NCBI GenBank assembly: GCA_013216015.1 | Contig: JABSOI010000011.1 | Coordinates: 1-64,000 of the forward strand | DNA from: Alteromonadaceae bacterium | GTDB taxonomy: Bacteria > Pseudomonadota > Gammaproteobacteria > Enterobacterales > Alteromonadaceae | Length of the DNA stretch: 64,000 nucleotides | Direction of reading: 5' to 3' | In this document: positions 19,295-33,544 of the stretch, in pieces | How positions within the stretch are numbered: position 1 is the stretch's first letter | How the letters are laid out: each line of letters starts with the position of its first letter | Position numbers and translations under genes: made by a program | Notes under the pieces: model-generated | What the model was told of the DNA's origin: nothing | What the model saw: only the letters and a program-made list of their open reading frames with translations | Database searches by the model: none

Positions 19295-21376
19295 TTACTG
19301 TAAAACGGAAATATCGGCAATAGCAAAAAAACTATTCCTTATTTCATTAAGCAAAGTTAAGCGGTTTACTTTAACAGCTTCCTCATCAGCCATTACCATC
19401 ACACTATCGAAAAAAGTGTCTATTGGTGCTTTCAATAATGCTAATTCTGATAAGGCAGCTTGATAGTCTTTACCCGCCATCAAAGGCTCGACCTTTTCAT
19501 TAATTTCAGCGTAAGCCTTCGCTAGATTAATTTCTGCTTCTTCTATTGCTAATTCTGTTTTAAAAGTCGGATATAGTTGACCATCAAACTTAGCTAATAT
19601 GTTACCTACCCGTTTATTGGCAGCAGCTAAAGTGGAAGCTTCATCCAAAGTTCTAAAGTAACTCACTGCATTAACACGTTTTTCAAAGTCTAACGGTGTG
19701 GTGATTTTCTTAACAAGAACGGCTTGAATAACATCAACTGAAACATTATGTTCTTGGAAGTAAGCACGAAAACGGCCCATAACAAAATCAACTACTTGTG
19801 TTTTGGTCTCTGTATTACTTAACTTCTCACCGTAGAGGTTAATACTTTGATCTATTAATTTTTCCAGATCCAAATCAAGCTGTTTTTCAATGCTTATTCT
19901 GATAATCCCTATCGCAGCACGACGCAGTGCAAATGGGTCTTTATCACCTTTTGGTGCTTGATTGATTCCAAAAATCCCAACTAATGTATCAATTTTATCT
20001 GCAATTGCTACGGCACAACCAATATTTGCTTCAGGTAGTTTATCTCCGGCAAAACGTGGACGGTATTGATCTTCTAATGCTTGTGCTATTGCAGCAGACT
20101 CACCATCATTTTGCGCATAATACTTACCCATTGTTCCCTGCACTTGTGGGAACTCCTGTACCATATCGGAAAGTAAATCAGTCTTACTTAACAGGCCTGC
20201 TCTATGTGCATCAGCACTGTTTTCATCAAGTTGTTCTGCAATGTATTCACTTAAGCTGGCAATGCGCTCAGATTTATCCTTTAAAGTTCCCAATTGTTTT
20301 TGAAACAAAACGGCCTCTAAATTAACCAGCCTACTTTCAAGCGACCTTTTTTTATCTGTTGTATAAAAGAATTCAGCATCAGCTAATCGGGGACGAATAA
20401 CTTTTTCATTACCAAAGATTACCTGTTGCGGATCTTTACTTTCAATATTAGAAACAAAGATAAACTGATTTAACAATTTCCCCTGTTTATCTTCAACCGG
20501 AAAATATTTTTGATGATCTTGCATCGAATATATCAGCGGTTCAGGCGGAATATTGAGAAAGTCTTTATCAAAACTGCCCACTAAAATAACAGGCCACTCC
20601 ACCAATCCAGTGACTTCATTTAATAACTCTTCGTCTATTATCGCATTTGCCTTAATATTTACTGCGGCTGAATTAATTTGTTCAACGATTAATTGCTTGC
20701 GTTCATCAAAATCAACCATTACATAAGCTTCAGCTAATTTTTCTTTATATTCGCTGGCATTTTTGAGCTTTACTAAACCTTCATGATGAAACCGATGTCC
20801 TGTCACTTCATTACCAGAACGAACACCTAATGTTTCACCATCAATTACTTGCTCACCATACATTAATGTTAATGTATGAACCGGGCGGATAAATTGCGTA
20901 CGAGAGCTCCCCCAACGCATAGGTTTTGGAATTGGTAACTTTAACAGGGCTCGGTTAACCATTTCAGGTATAAGCTCTTTAACGGTCTTCCCTGTTTGAT
21001 TTGCTTTGTAGAGTAACCATTCACCTTTTTCAGTAGTTAAACGTTCTGCCTGCTCTACTGTGATGCCATTAGAACGAGCCCAACCCATCGCTGCTTTACT
21101 TGGGTTACCTTGTTCATCAAATGCTACGTTTACCGCCGGACCGCGTTTTTCAATAATTTTATCTGCTTGTTGCGCGATTAAATCATCAACCTGTACAGCT
21201 AAACGACGTGGTGTAGCAAACCATCTAATATCTGAATAAGTTAAATCTGCTTTATCAAGCTGGCTTTTAATTTGTTCAAATAAAGTTGTAGCCAATATTT
21301 TTAATGATTTCGGGGGCAGTTCTTCAGTACCTAACTCAATTAGGAGCGTTTCTGTTGTCATGTTGTCAGCCATCAT
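19295..21376 (-). CDS. glyS: Glycyl-tRNA synthetase beta subunit
   Basis: A 693-residue subunit of the alpha2beta2 glycyl-tRNA synthetase; the beta chain recognises tRNA-Gly. The N-terminal LLIELGTEELPPKSL, RGPAV and the central EFPQVQGTMGKYYA and DKIDTLVGIFGINQAPKGDKDPFALRRA blocks are diagnostic. Its start overlaps the glyQ stop by one base (TAATG), with AGGAG just upstream. Two adjacent ATGs exist, and the second (21373) has the better spacing. Length fits E. coli (689). Confidence 0.97.
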   Translation of the reverse strand: MMADNMTTETLLIELGTEELPPKSLKILATTLFEQIKSQLDKADLTYSDIRWFATPRRLAVQVDDLIAQQADKIIEKRGPAVNVAFDEQGNPSKAAMGWARSNGITVEQAERLTTEKGEWLLYKANQTGKTVKELIPEMVNRALLKLPIPKPMRWGSSRTQFIRPVHTLTLMYGEQVIDGETLGVRSGNEVTGHRFHHEGLVKLKNASEYKEKLAEAYVMVDFDERKQLIVEQINSAAVNIKANAIIDEELLNEVTGLVEWPVILVGSFDKDFLNIPPEPLIYSMQDHQKYFPVEDKQGKLLNQFIFVSNIESKDPQQVIFGNEKVIRPRLADAEFFYTTDKKRSLESRLVNLEAVLFQKQLGTLKDKSERIASLSEYIAEQLDENSADAHRAGLLSKTDLLSDMVQEFPQVQGTMGKYYAQNDGESAAIAQALEDQYRPRFAGDKLPEANIGCAVAIADKIDTLVGIFGINQAPKGDKDPFALRRAAIGIIRISIEKQLDLDLEKLIDQSINLYGEKLSNTETKTQVVDFVMGRFRAYFQEHNVSVDVIQAVLVKKITTPLDFEKRVNAVSYFRTLDEASTLAAANKRVGNILAKFDGQLYPTFKTELAIEEAEINLAKAYAEINEKVEPLMAGKDYQAALSELALLKAPIDTFFDSVMVMADEEAVKVNRLTLLNEIRNSFFAIADISVLQ

Positions 21377-22311
21377 TACTCTCCTGATTTTTCTGTCTGA
21401 TTTATATTTTCGTTATTTTTACACATTGGAAAACCTAATTTTTCGCGTGATTCATAATAGGTTTCAGCACATGCTTTAGATAAGGTTCTAACCCGTAAAA
21501 TATAACGTTGGCGCTCTGTTACCGAAATTGCGTGTCTAGCATCCAACAAATTAAACGCATGAGATGCTTTCATCACTTGCTCGTAAGCAGGTAATGCCAA
21601 ACCGTGTTCAATCAGTTTTTTACTGTCTTTTTCACATTGATCAAATGTTTTAAATAAAGCGTCAACATCTGCATGTTCAAAGTTATAGGTTGATTGCTCC
21701 ACTTCATTTTGATGGAATATATCCCGGTAAAGGATCTTACCCAGAGGGCCATCTGTCCATACTAAATCAAAGATGCTATCTACATTTTGAATATACATCG
21801 CCAGACGTTCTAAACCATAAGTGATCTCACCAGAAACAGGCGAGCATTCTAAGCCTCCAACTTGCTGAAAATAGGTAAACTGACTAATTTCCATACCGTT
21901 TAACCAAATTTCCCAACCTAAGCCCCACGCGCCTAACGTTGGTGATTCCCAATTATCCTCAACAAAACGGATATCGTGCACTAACGGATCAACTCCCAAC
22001 TCTTTCAATGAATTAAGATATAACTCTTGAATATTTTTTGGTGAAGGTTTTAACAGCACCTGAAATTGGTAATAATGTTGCAGACGATTCGGGTTTTCAC
22101 CATAACGGCCATCAGTTGGACGGCGGCAAGGTTGAACATAAGCGGTACTCATTGGCTCTGGGCCAATAGAACGTAAAAAAGTCATCGGATGGAAAGTACC
22201 CGCTCCTACTTCTAAATCTAATGGTTGAACGATTGCACACCCTTGGCGTGACCAATAATCCTGTAATTGCAGGATTAAACCTTGGAAGGTTTTACTATTA
22301 AACGTAGTCAT
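21376..22311 (-). CDS. glyQ: Glycyl-tRNA synthetase alpha subunit
   Basis: A 311-residue catalytic alpha subunit with class II aminoacyl-tRNA synthetase motifs. [18 protein letters not shown], the [14 protein letters not shown] block (motif 2 region) and [13 protein letters not shown] are visible. I chose the ATG at 22311 ([10 protein letters not shown]) because it matches known N-termini; an upstream in-frame ATG would add 17 unrelated residues. It is translationally coupled with glyS downstream. Confidence 0.97.
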   Translation of the reverse strand: MTTFNSKTFQGLILQLQDYWSRQGCAIVQPLDLEVGAGTFHPMTFLRSIGPEPMSTAYVQPCRRPTDGRYGENPNRLQHYYQFQVLLKPSPKNIQELYLNSLKELGVDPLVHDIRFVEDNWESPTLGAWGLGWEIWLNGMEISQFTYFQQVGGLECSPVSGEITYGLERLAMYIQNVDSIFDLVWTDGPLGKILYRDIFHQNEVEQSTYNFEHADVDALFKTFDQCEKDSKKLIEHGLALPAYEQVMKASHAFNLLDARHAISVTERQRYILRVRTLSKACAETYYESREKLGFPMCKNNENINQTEKSGE

Positions 22312-22751
22312 GATATTCCGAAACAGTCTGTTTATTAAAATATAAAAATAAAATTTGCCCAAGTATACTCTCTATAGAGTATTTAGACTAGAAGCAGTGA
22401 ATAAAGCCTTAATACCAGTAAACTAAACCAAGCCTACTTCTCTAAATATAAATAGATGGTATAAAACTGAAACTAAAATGCCCGATATGATGACCGGGTA
22501 TATTAATGTATAAATTTCTGCGGCTTATTTCAAAATGAGTTTAAAATTATAAGCAACACATATGCATTCTCACTGCCCATTTCATGCATAATAAAATTTT
22601 ACGGTAACGGTCAAATTTGATTAGACATGCAAGCAGCACTAATAATTATCATATTTAAAGAAATGCGGTTAATGTTAAATCTCTTCCTCCTATACTTCAA
22701 GTTTTATCTAGCTTTCCGCATAGCCAAATTTGTTTGGTAGAATATACAAAC
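22312..22751. other. 440-bp intergenic region upstream of glyQ
   Basis: A/T-rich region between glyQ and the broken DUF6765-type gene. It must hold the glyQS promoter on the minus strand. A short inverted repeat ATACTC-TCTATA-GAGTAT lies around 22365-22382. I see no ORF, RNA gene or repeat family member that I can support. Confidence 0.5.
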
Positions 22752-23853
22752 CTAAAAAATAACAATATTGTTCCGGGGTAATAAATTTTTCAAAACAAAA
22801 TAGCGATGATAAGTTGCAGCTTGGTGAAATTTATAAACATTTAGTTCATGAGCATCCCCTGAATCTGAGAGATTAGGAAATTCCGCCTTTTCTTTTTCCC
22901 ACGCACTGGGATCATAATTAAGCGCTTCTTTGCCTTTATTTTGATACAACACACCACTTTCAATTGCTTTGCGCCAGGAATTAATTCTTTTCTCCTTTAC
23001 AACTTCTTCTGCAAGAATTTCTTCAATAATTTTTTTTGCATTTGAAAATGATTTCAATGGCGTATGTGCTGGATTAATATTTTTTCCGTAAGCAACCAAT
23101 TGATCATATATTTTTTCGCACCCTTCAATAAATGTTTCCGGATTATTTCGATCAGATTTTTCACCATTTTCGTAGGTAAACTCCCAGTGTAAATATGGTC
23201 GGTCGGTACGTTCCCACACCCGCATGCCCAAGCCCACCAGAAACCGTAATAGCAAAGTAACTCGCTATTTTTCGCCAGTAATACATAATTCGAGAAGGAC
23301 CGTACCTTCTCATGAACCTACCAAGTTTGCTGGTAATGAAAGCCTTCATTTCAGTATTTTTGACATCTATACACTTAGTACTGCCTTTGCGTACATCATT
23401 TACAGGTGAACTCACCCCTGAAAAACCATAATGTGAAAATGTATCCGCATAAACATGACATGCAATACCAATTAAATGCAATCCATAAACTGACTTTTTG
23501 GCGTGGTTGATATGATTCTCAAACATTTCTCTGGCAATAACGGAATCTTTCTGACACACCAGCCTTTGGGCGATATTCTCACCTTCTCCACCCGGTAAAA
23601 AATGAAATGGTACCCAAATTTGTTTCTGCCTTTTGATCCTACGATTTGAAAACATACTCTTAAATACCTGATCATTATGATGTTCTGTAGCTACTCCATA
23701 TATTAACCCACCATCTAAGTGTGTATCGCTATCATTTGAAGTGGAGTCATCTACAAATTGTGATGAGTAAGCTATTATCTCAGCTTGTGAAACGTTGAAA
23801 CCCGCAAGTCGAGCAAGAGCGTAAGTTCCATAATAATGCATATCTGTTTGCAT
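22752..23853 (-). pseudogene. DUF6765-like protein gene broken by a frameshift
   Basis: Two overlapping reading frames encode consecutive parts of one protein. The first (23853 to about 23200) begins MQTDMHYYGTYALARLAGF and contains IAYSSQFVDDSTSND and HLIGIACHVYADTFSHYGFSG. The second (about 23210 to 22752) continues with DRPYLHWEFTYENGEKS and ends at 22752. The pattern of conserved His, Asp and Tyr resembles the DUF6765 family. The frames switch at a tetranucleotide repeat, GGTCGGTC (23197-23204 on the plus strand); removing one unit restores a continuous frame of about 365 residues. It may be a true pseudogene, a slippage-prone switch or a sequencing error. The function of the family is unknown. 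Confidence 0.75.
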
Positions 23854-24441
23854 AGATAAATCCTTTTGTTGGTTGGTTGGTTCGTTAATTTAAGTGTTTT
23901 ATTTTGTCCCGTGTATTTTCCTTATACCTATTGCATTAATTTAACTTACCTCTGCAGTTTTCCAGGTATTTATAAAATACCGACAAGACAGTTATGAAAG
24001 GCTATATCAGAGTTAACTTTGGCTGAGACTATTAAACTGTTTTAATAATGCTTATTAACTACAAACAATTTTATTAAGTAGAATGGTTAGCCGAAGGCGT
24101 AACCCATAAAAATAATTTTATCTGGTGGTTAAAGGTTTATAGTTTCTAATAAAGGATATTAAGGCTGGCAATGAGGTAGAGTAAATTATTATATTAGGGG
24201 AGATTCTACCTTTTTATATTATTAGAAAGTAAATTCTAGCATGCTCCGCCCCATCTATCCTACAAGAGGATTAATGTATACTATATTTTGACTAACCGAG
24301 ACACTTACATACAGGATAGCTAATGTTCATTTTTTGTTAAAAGAAAATATTGTGCTGAATCTCCTTCTATTTAATTTTAGGATATTTTTGAGTTTGTGCA
24401 AAAAAATTTTCTTTATTTTTTTTCTTTCATATCAAAAATAT
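23854..24441. other. Gene-free stretch upstream of the DUF6765-like gene
   Basis: About 590 bp without a convincing ORF. It contains a GGTTGGTTGG run just upstream of the gene, a family-A-like end fragment (TTATACCTATTGCATTAAT near 23928) without a matching partner, and a nested pair of inverted repeats at 24143-24228. Otherwise I see nothing in it. Confidence 0.5.
24143..24228. repeat. Nested inverted repeats, possible structured RNA
   Basis: Outer arms TTTCTAATAA (24143-24152) and TTATTAGAAA (24219-24228) enclose inner arms AGGTAGA (24174-24180) and TCTACCT (24205-24211). Both pairs are perfect. The A/T content makes chance pairing possible, so this is only a candidate structured RNA. Confidence 0.3.
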
Positions 24442-24466
24442 AAAAGCCACTAAAATAGTGGCTTTT
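24442..24466 (-). terminator. Terminator downstream of gyrB
   Basis: AAAAGCCAC and GTGGCTTTT are perfect 9-bp arms around a 7-base loop, with T-rich sequence on both sides. It lies 44 bases past the gyrB stop and closes the dnaA-dnaN-recF-gyrB unit. Confidence 0.8.
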
Positions 24467-24509
24467 ATCATTTAACAAATTAGTTAAAGTTTAGTTATGT
24501 AAATGTGAT

Positions 24510-28079
<3,570 letters not shown>

Positions 28080-28080
<1 letters not shown>

Positions 28081-29183
28081 TACAATCGCATGGGCATAAC
28101 AACATATATAGCTTCGCCATTATCATTACCCTCAATAACTACACTGCTATTCGCATCTGCGAAAGTGAATTTTACTTGGGGATCTTTTATAGCATTTAGA
28201 ACATCCAAAATATAATTAACGTTGAAACCAATCTCAATTTCATCAAAAGGAAAATCAATTTCAATCACTTCTTCAGCTTGCTCTTGTTCTGGATTATTCG
28301 CAGTTATTTTTAACTCTGAAGTTGAAAAGTTTAAACGAACTCCTTTAACTTTCTCGTTAGAAAGTATTGAAGCACGTGACAATACCTGGCGAAGTTGATC
28401 TTTATCTGTTATTAAAACTTTATCGCCATTTCTTGGTAATACACGACGATAGTCTGGAAAACGTCCATCAACTAATTTACTGGTAAAAGAAAATTCTGTA
28501 TCAATTATTCTAATATGATTAGAACCAAGATAAATTTGAATGTATTGATCTACAGGTTCAAGTAATCGAATAATTTCTAATATTCCTTTACGAGGCACAA
28601 TAACTTGTCGTGCAGGTAAATCTAATGAATCATTGACTATTTTACATATTGCTAAACGATGGCCATCAGTCGCTACAGATCTTATTTCATTATTTTCACT
28701 TTCAATAGACATACCATTAAGATAATAACGTACATCTTGATTCGCCATTGAGAAATGAGTACTTTCAATCAAGCGTAAAAGTTCCGATTTTAAGATTTTA
28801 AATTCAACATCACCCTTCCATTCTTCAATATTAGGAAAATCGTCTGCTGGTAAGGTTGATAAACGATATTTACTGCGACCTGTGCTAATTTTTATTACAT
28901 CATTTTCTGATTCAAAAGTTAACAATGAATCTTCTGGTAAACTTTTACAAATATCTAATAACTTTCTAGCAGGTATAGTGATCTTCCCATCATCACCTTG
29001 GTTTTCTATTTGAGTATAAGAAACCATCTCAAGCTCCAAGTCAGTAGCTATCAACGTAAGTGAATGTCCACTAACATCGAATAGAATATTACTTAGAATA
29101 GGTAATGTACTTTTTCTATCAACTGCGCCTGAAACCAATAATAATGGTTTTAACAATAATTCCCTGTTTAATGAAAATTTCAT
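28080..29183 (-). CDS. dnaN: DNA polymerase III sliding clamp (beta)
   Basis: A 367-residue clamp with three similar domains; E. coli DnaN is 366. Recognisable blocks are KSTLPILSNILFDV (about 24-37), VATDGHRLAICK (about 171-182) and the C-terminal MPMRL, which forms the partner-binding pocket end. It lies 41 bases downstream of dnaA and overlaps recF by one base, so dnaA-dnaN-recF form a tight transcription unit. Confidence 0.97.
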
Positions 29184-29224
29184 TTTTATACCTGCTAAAT
29201 GTACTTACAAATTAAAGACCTTTC

Positions 29225-30592
29225 TTATGATGAAAGTGTTCTTATTAGATTAGAATAGTCTTGTTTAATATCATGAGATTCTTCTCGTAAAGATTTAACT
29301 TTACGACACGCATGCAAAACTGTTGTATGGTCTCTGCCACCAAAAGCATCACCTATTTCCGGCAAGCTATGATTTGTTAATTCTTTAGATAATGCCATTG
29401 CAATTTGTCTAGGTCTAGCAACAGATCTGTTTCTCCTTTTAGAAAGCAAATCTGATACCTTAATTTTATAATATTCCGCAACAGTTCTTTGAATATTATC
29501 TATAGTAACTAATTTATCTTGCAATGCCAGTAAATCACGAAGCGCTTCCCGAACAAAATCAATTGTAATAGCCCTGCCAGTAAAATTGGCATTTGCAATA
29601 ACTCTATTTAGAGCCCCTTCTAATTCCCTAACATTAGATCGCAAACGTTTGGCAATGAAAAAAGCTACTTCATCAGCCAGTATAATATTACTTTCTTCGG
29701 CTTTACGTTTTAAAATTGCAACACGAGTTTCAAGTTCAGGTGGTTCAATGGCAATAGTCAATCCCCAACCGAAACGAGATTTAAGTCGATCTTCAACACC
29801 ATCTATTTCTTTTGGATATCTGTCACTGGTTAAAATAATTTGTTGGTTGCCTTCCAACAATGCATTGAAAGTATGAAAAAATTCTTCTTGAGTACGTTCT
29901 TTACCTGCAAAAAATTGAATATCGTCTATTAATAAGGCATCAACAGAACGATAATATTGTTTAAATTTTTCCATAGCGTTATTCTGCAACGCCCTGACCA
30001 TATCCTGTACAAATCTTTCTGAATGCATATAGGCAATTTTTGCATCTGGTTTGTTGAGTAAAATTCCATTTCCAACAGCATGAAGTAAATGGGTTTTACC
30101 TAAACCTGTTCCACCATAAATAAATAATGGATTATAAGCACTGCCCGGGTTATCAGCCACTTGAGAAGCTGCCGCACGTGCGAGTTGATTTGATTTACCC
30201 TCAACAAAGTTATCAAAGGTATATTTAATTCTTACGTTGGTTTTTTTAGGTATGTTACTTTCAACTTCAACACTTTTCTTGATGGGAAAACCTGTTGAAA
30301 CAACAGGAGTAATAGAACCTACACTAGAAGTTCCCTTAGCTGTAGCGGGAATACTACCAACATCAAAACGTAAAAGTGGTGGATTGTTGGCGTCATGCAA
30401 AGAGACAAGTTCGTTTATACGATTTACATATTTATCCCTGACCCAATCAAGTACAAAACGATTAGGTGCATATAAAGTCATAATGTTATTATCAACAACA
30501 CATTGAAGTGGTCGGATCCACATACTAAATTGCTGTGCAGGCAATTCGTCTTGCAGAACAGAAAGGCATCGTTGCCAAAGAGAATGATCCAA
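29225..30592 (-). CDS. dnaA: Chromosomal replication initiator DnaA
   Basis: A 455-residue AAA+ protein that binds DnaA boxes and melts the origin. Domain I (1-80, with [21 protein letters not shown]) is followed by a variable linker, then Walker A GGTGLGKT (160-167), [24 protein letters not shown] and the C-terminal box-binding signature [12 protein letters not shown]. It is transcribed leftward from the 513-bp region shared with rpmH, which contains DnaA boxes suited to autoregulation. Confidence 0.98.
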   Translation of the reverse strand: MDHSLWQRCLSVLQDELPAQQFSMWIRPLQCVVDNNIMTLYAPNRFVLDWVRDKYVNRINELVSLHDANNPPLLRFDVGSIPATAKGTSSVGSITPVVSTGFPIKKSVEVESNIPKKTNVRIKYTFDNFVEGKSNQLARAAASQVADNPGSAYNPLFIYGGTGLGKTHLLHAVGNGILLNKPDAKIAYMHSERFVQDMVRALQNNAMEKFKQYYRSVDALLIDDIQFFAGKERTQEEFFHTFNALLEGNQQIILTSDRYPKEIDGVEDRLKSRFGWGLTIAIEPPELETRVAILKRKAEESNIILADEVAFFIAKRLRSNVRELEGALNRVIANANFTGRAITIDFVREALRDLLALQDKLVTIDNIQRTVAEYYKIKVSDLLSKRRNRSVARPRQIAMALSKELTNHSLPEIGDAFGGRDHTTVLHACRKVKSLREESHDIKQDYSNLIRTLSS

Positions 30593-31001
30593 CCAAAGAC
30601 TCCTAAAAGATTTAAATCTTCAAAATCAAAAGAAAATTCTATTGTATTATCTAAAAAAATAAAACAAAAAAAGTTAAAAACGAGAAGATAAATAAATAAA
30701 ATTATTAATATTATCAACCATTATCTATATACTTATCCACAAGTGCAATATTGACAATGAAATAAAATACATATTTTTATTTACCAACAACCTAACCTGT
30801 TATAATTTATATAAATATACATCTATTTATAGTCAGTTTTTGCCAAAATAAATTAAATACAATTATTTGATATGACAATATATTCAGCATTTATACATAT
30901 TCGTCAAATAGTTTATGTTAGAAAACTGTGGATATAATATGATCCCGAGGATCATATTAGGATCAATACTTGTTCTAATATTAAATACACAATATTAAAC
31001 A
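30593..31001. promoter_or_regulatory. dnaA/rpmH divergent control region with DnaA boxes
   Basis: Very A/T-rich spacer carrying a canonical DnaA box TTATCCACA at 30733-30741, a near box ATATCCACA (minus strand) at 30927-30935 and a perfect GATC-containing palindrome at 30935-30959. In Pseudomonas this spacer is the origin; here the mioC-mnmG gap has the better origin, so this one more likely controls dnaA. Confidence 0.7.
30935..30959. repeat. Perfect 11-bp palindrome with two GATC sites
   Basis: TAATATGATCC and GGATCATATTA are perfect 11-bp complements around CGA. It directly abuts the near DnaA box at 30927-30935 and precedes the rpmH promoter. There is no T-run, so it is not an intrinsic terminator. 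It could be an operator or a Dam/SeqA-sensitive site. Confidence 0.7.
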
Positions 31002-31030
31002 TTGACAACCTCGCCTTCTAGCTATAAAAT
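31002..31030 (+). promoter_or_regulatory. Sigma-70 promoter of rpmH-rnpA-yidD-yidC
   Basis: TTGACA at 31002-31007 and TAAAAT at 31025-31030 with a 17-base spacer, close to consensus. It gives a leader of about 70 bases before the rpmH ATG. Confidence 0.8.
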
Positions 31031-31105
31031 TTCGCCTCATTTTTATACCCAGTGTGCTCTTTACGGCTGTTTTGCCAGGGCAACAACAACCGACGGATTA
31101 GCGTA

Positions 31106-31240
31106 ATGAAAAGAACATTTCAACCTAGTATATTAAAGCGTAAACGCAACCACGGATTCCGTGCTCGTATGGCTACTAAAAACGGCCGTGCAGTAATTGC
31201 TCGTCGCCGTGCAAAAGGCCGTGCAAGTCTTAGCGCTTAA
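31106..31240 (+). CDS. rpmH: 50S ribosomal protein L34
   Basis: A 44-residue basic ribosomal protein with the invariant [22 protein letters not shown] and the C-terminal [10 protein letters not shown] use the ATG at 31106; an upstream in-frame codon at 31052 would add 18 residues not found in L34. It is the first gene of the rpmH-rnpA-yidD-yidC cluster. Confidence 0.97.
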   Translation: MKRTFQPSILKRKRNHGFRARMATKNGRAVIARRRAKGRASLSA

Positions 31241-31295
31241 ACTTTTTTGTTGTTAGCAACTTTTGTTATTAACAAATAAAGATAAAGTAACAAAT

Positions 31296-31652
31296 ATGGT
31301 TACTTATAATTTTAATCGGGAGTCACGCTTGTTGACTCCCGATCATTTTCAAGCGGTATTTTCTAAACCACTCCGTTTTGGCTCAAGCCATATCACCATT
31401 TTAATCACTCCAAATTTAGATCAACGAAACCGTTTAGGTTTAGCCATTGCTAAAAAGCGTGTTAAATTAGCTGTGCAAAGAAACCGTATCAAAAGACAAA
31501 TTCGTGAAAGCTTCCGTTTAAATCAACATAATTTACCCCATATAGATATAGTAGTTATGGTTAAATCTGGAACTGATAAGCTAGATAACAGTGAAATTAA
31601 TCGACAATTAGAAAAAATATGGCGAAAAGTAATACAGCGCCACAAACGCTAG
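31296..31652 (+). CDS. rnpA: Ribonuclease P protein component
   Basis: A 118-residue basic protein that assists the RNase P RNA in maturing tRNA 5' ends. The RNR motif region [20 protein letters not shown] (about residues 56-75) is the hallmark. I start it at the ATG at 31296 ([13 protein letters not shown]), giving the usual family length. Its 3' end overlaps yidD by 34 bases in another frame. Confidence 0.95.
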   Translation: MVTYNFNRESRLLTPDHFQAVFSKPLRFGSSHITILITPNLDQRNRLGLAIAKKRVKLAVQRNRIKRQIRESFRLNQHNLPHIDIVVMVKSGTDKLDNSEINRQLEKIWRKVIQRHKR

Positions 31653-31867
31653 CAATATCTTTTATAAAAGCTTACCAACGTTGGCTTAGCCCACTGTTAG
31701 GCAATAACTGTCGATTCAATCCAACCTGTTCATCTTATGCTATTGAAGCAATAAATAGCTTCGGTGTTATAAAAGGGTGTTGGCTAGCAAGCAAACGTAT
31801 ACTAAAATGCCACCCATTACATGCGGGAGGAAATGATCCCGTGCCAACTTCAAAAAAAGAGAAATAA
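31619..31867 (+). CDS. yidD: Membrane protein insertion efficiency factor YidD
   Basis: An 82-residue protein of the YidD family with [26 protein letters not shown], whose cysteines are conserved, and [14 protein letters not shown]. It is peripheral to the inner membrane and helps YidC-dependent insertion. It starts inside rnpA and ends 6 bases before yidC, a conserved overlap. Confidence 0.95.
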   Translation: MAKSNTAPQTLAISFIKAYQRWLSPLLGNNCRFNPTCSSYAIEAINSFGVIKGCWLASKRILKCHPLHAGGNDPVPTSKKEK

Positions 31868-31873
31868 CAAATT

Positions 31874-33523
31874 ATGGAATCCCAACGCAGTTTTCTTTTT
31901 ATTGCACTATTAATTGTAAGTTATTTGCTATTTCAACAATGGCAAATTGAGAATGCTCCAATTGTTACTCAACCAGCAATAAACCAATCATTTGAAAATA
32001 CATCAAATTCAAATGGTGACTTTGTTCCGGAATCTTCTGAAGTAGCAATGACTACTCCAAATGTAGAGTCTACAACTCCAAATGCACAGCTAATAAATAT
32101 TACTACTGATGTGTTTAAAATTCAGATAAATACCCGCGGCGGAGATATAGTTAACGTAAAACTAATTGACTATGAAACCGAACAGGGCAGTGGCATCCCT
32201 TTTACACTTATGCAAAATGGATCACAAAAATATATCGCACAAAGTGGTTTAACCGGTGCTAATGGGATTGACAGACTTGTAGCAGGACGTCCTATTTATC
32301 AAAGTACTGCCACAAACTATCAACTAGAAAACAACGACCAATTAATAGTTGATTTAACCTACCCTGATTTTAATGGTCTTTCTATTATTAAAAGGTTTAC
32401 CTTTAACAAATCAAAATATAGCGTAGCTGTTGATTATATCGTTAAAAATAACACCTTGAACAATGCCAGCATACAAATGTATGGACAACTGAAGCAATCA
32501 ACAGATGTTGATGATTCAAGCGGATTAATTCCTACTTACCGTGGCGCTGCCTATTCAACTTCTGAGGACAGATATGAAAGATATGACTTCGATGATATTG
32601 AAGATAAAAACTTAAATATTTCAACCCAAGCAGGCTGGGTTGCTATGTTACAACACTATTTTGTTTCATCCTGGATACCTGACCAATCAGAAATTAATCA
32701 AATATATACAACATTTTCATCAAACAGAGATGCGGTAATAGGTTTTAAATCACCGGCAGTAACCGTTCCGGCAAACAGTGAAATAACGACCTCTGCCATT
32801 TTTTATGTGGGCCCTAAAGATCAAAATGAAATGGAATTAATTGCTGATAATCTAGACTTGACGATAGATTACGGTTTCCTGTTTATGATAAGCAAACCAT
32901 TATTTTGGTTACTTATTAAGATTCAATCTATCGTATCAAACTGGGGTGTTGCAATTATCATGATCACCTTAGTGGTTAAAGGCGGTATGTATCCATTAAC
33001 TAAAGCGCAGTACACCTCAATGGCTAAAATGCGTGCTTTACAGCCTAAAATGACGGCTTTAAAAGAACGTTTTGGTGATGATCGCCAAAAAATGTCACAA
33101 GCTATGATGGAACTCTACAAGAAAGAAAAAGTTAATCCTGCCGGTGGTTGTTTACCTTTATTAATTCAGATGCCGATATTCTTAGCTTTATATTGGGTAT
33201 TTTTAGAAAGTGTTGAATTAAGACATGCGCCATTTATTTTATGGATCCAGGATTTATCCTCCATGGACCCTTATTTTGTATTGCCTGTATTAATGGGTAT
33301 CAGTATGTTTGTTATGCAAAGAATGCAACCAATGACAATACAAGATCCAATGCAACAAAAAATAATGCAATATATGCCAATGGTATTTGCTGTATTTATG
33401 GCATGGTTCCCATCTGGTTTAGTACTTTACTGGGTAGTAAGCAACCTTATATCAATTATCCAAATGAAAATAATTTTCAGCGGTATTGAAAAGGCTAAAT
33501 TAAAAGTTAAAATTAAAAGTTAA
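31874..33523 (+). CDS. yidC: Membrane protein insertase YidC
   Basis: A 549-residue inner-membrane insertase of the Gram-negative type. An N-terminal signal-anchor helix (MESQRSFLFIALLIVSYLLF) is followed by the large periplasmic domain (about 60-340) and five conserved membrane segments. Blocks seen are WGVAIIMITLVVKGGMYPLTKAQYTSMAKM, NPAGGCLPLLIQMPIFLALYWV and the FPSGLVLYWVVSNL helix. Length equals E. coli YidC (548). Confidence 0.97.
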   Translation: MESQRSFLFIALLIVSYLLFQQWQIENAPIVTQPAINQSFENTSNSNGDFVPESSEVAMTTPNVESTTPNAQLINITTDVFKIQINTRGGDIVNVKLIDYETEQGSGIPFTLMQNGSQKYIAQSGLTGANGIDRLVAGRPIYQSTATNYQLENNDQLIVDLTYPDFNGLSIIKRFTFNKSKYSVAVDYIVKNNTLNNASIQMYGQLKQSTDVDDSSGLIPTYRGAAYSTSEDRYERYDFDDIEDKNLNISTQAGWVAMLQHYFVSSWIPDQSEINQIYTTFSSNRDAVIGFKSPAVTVPANSEITTSAIFYVGPKDQNEMELIADNLDLTIDYGFLFMISKPLFWLLIKIQSIVSNWGVAIIMITLVVKGGMYPLTKAQYTSMAKMRALQPKMTALKERFGDDRQKMSQAMMELYKKEKVNPAGGCLPLLIQMPIFLALYWVFLESVELRHAPFILWIQDLSSMDPYFVLPVLMGISMFVMQRMQPMTIQDPMQQKIMQYMPMVFAVFMAWFPSGLVLYWVVSNLISIIQMKIIFSGIEKAKLKVKIKS

Positions 33524-33544
33524 TATCGATAGTTAATGTTAACT

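Noticed and set aside
30593-31001. dnaA-rpmH spacer as the main oriC
   Set aside because: It has one canonical box and one near box and no clear unwinding repeats, while the mioC-mnmG gap has four boxes and E. coli-like order.
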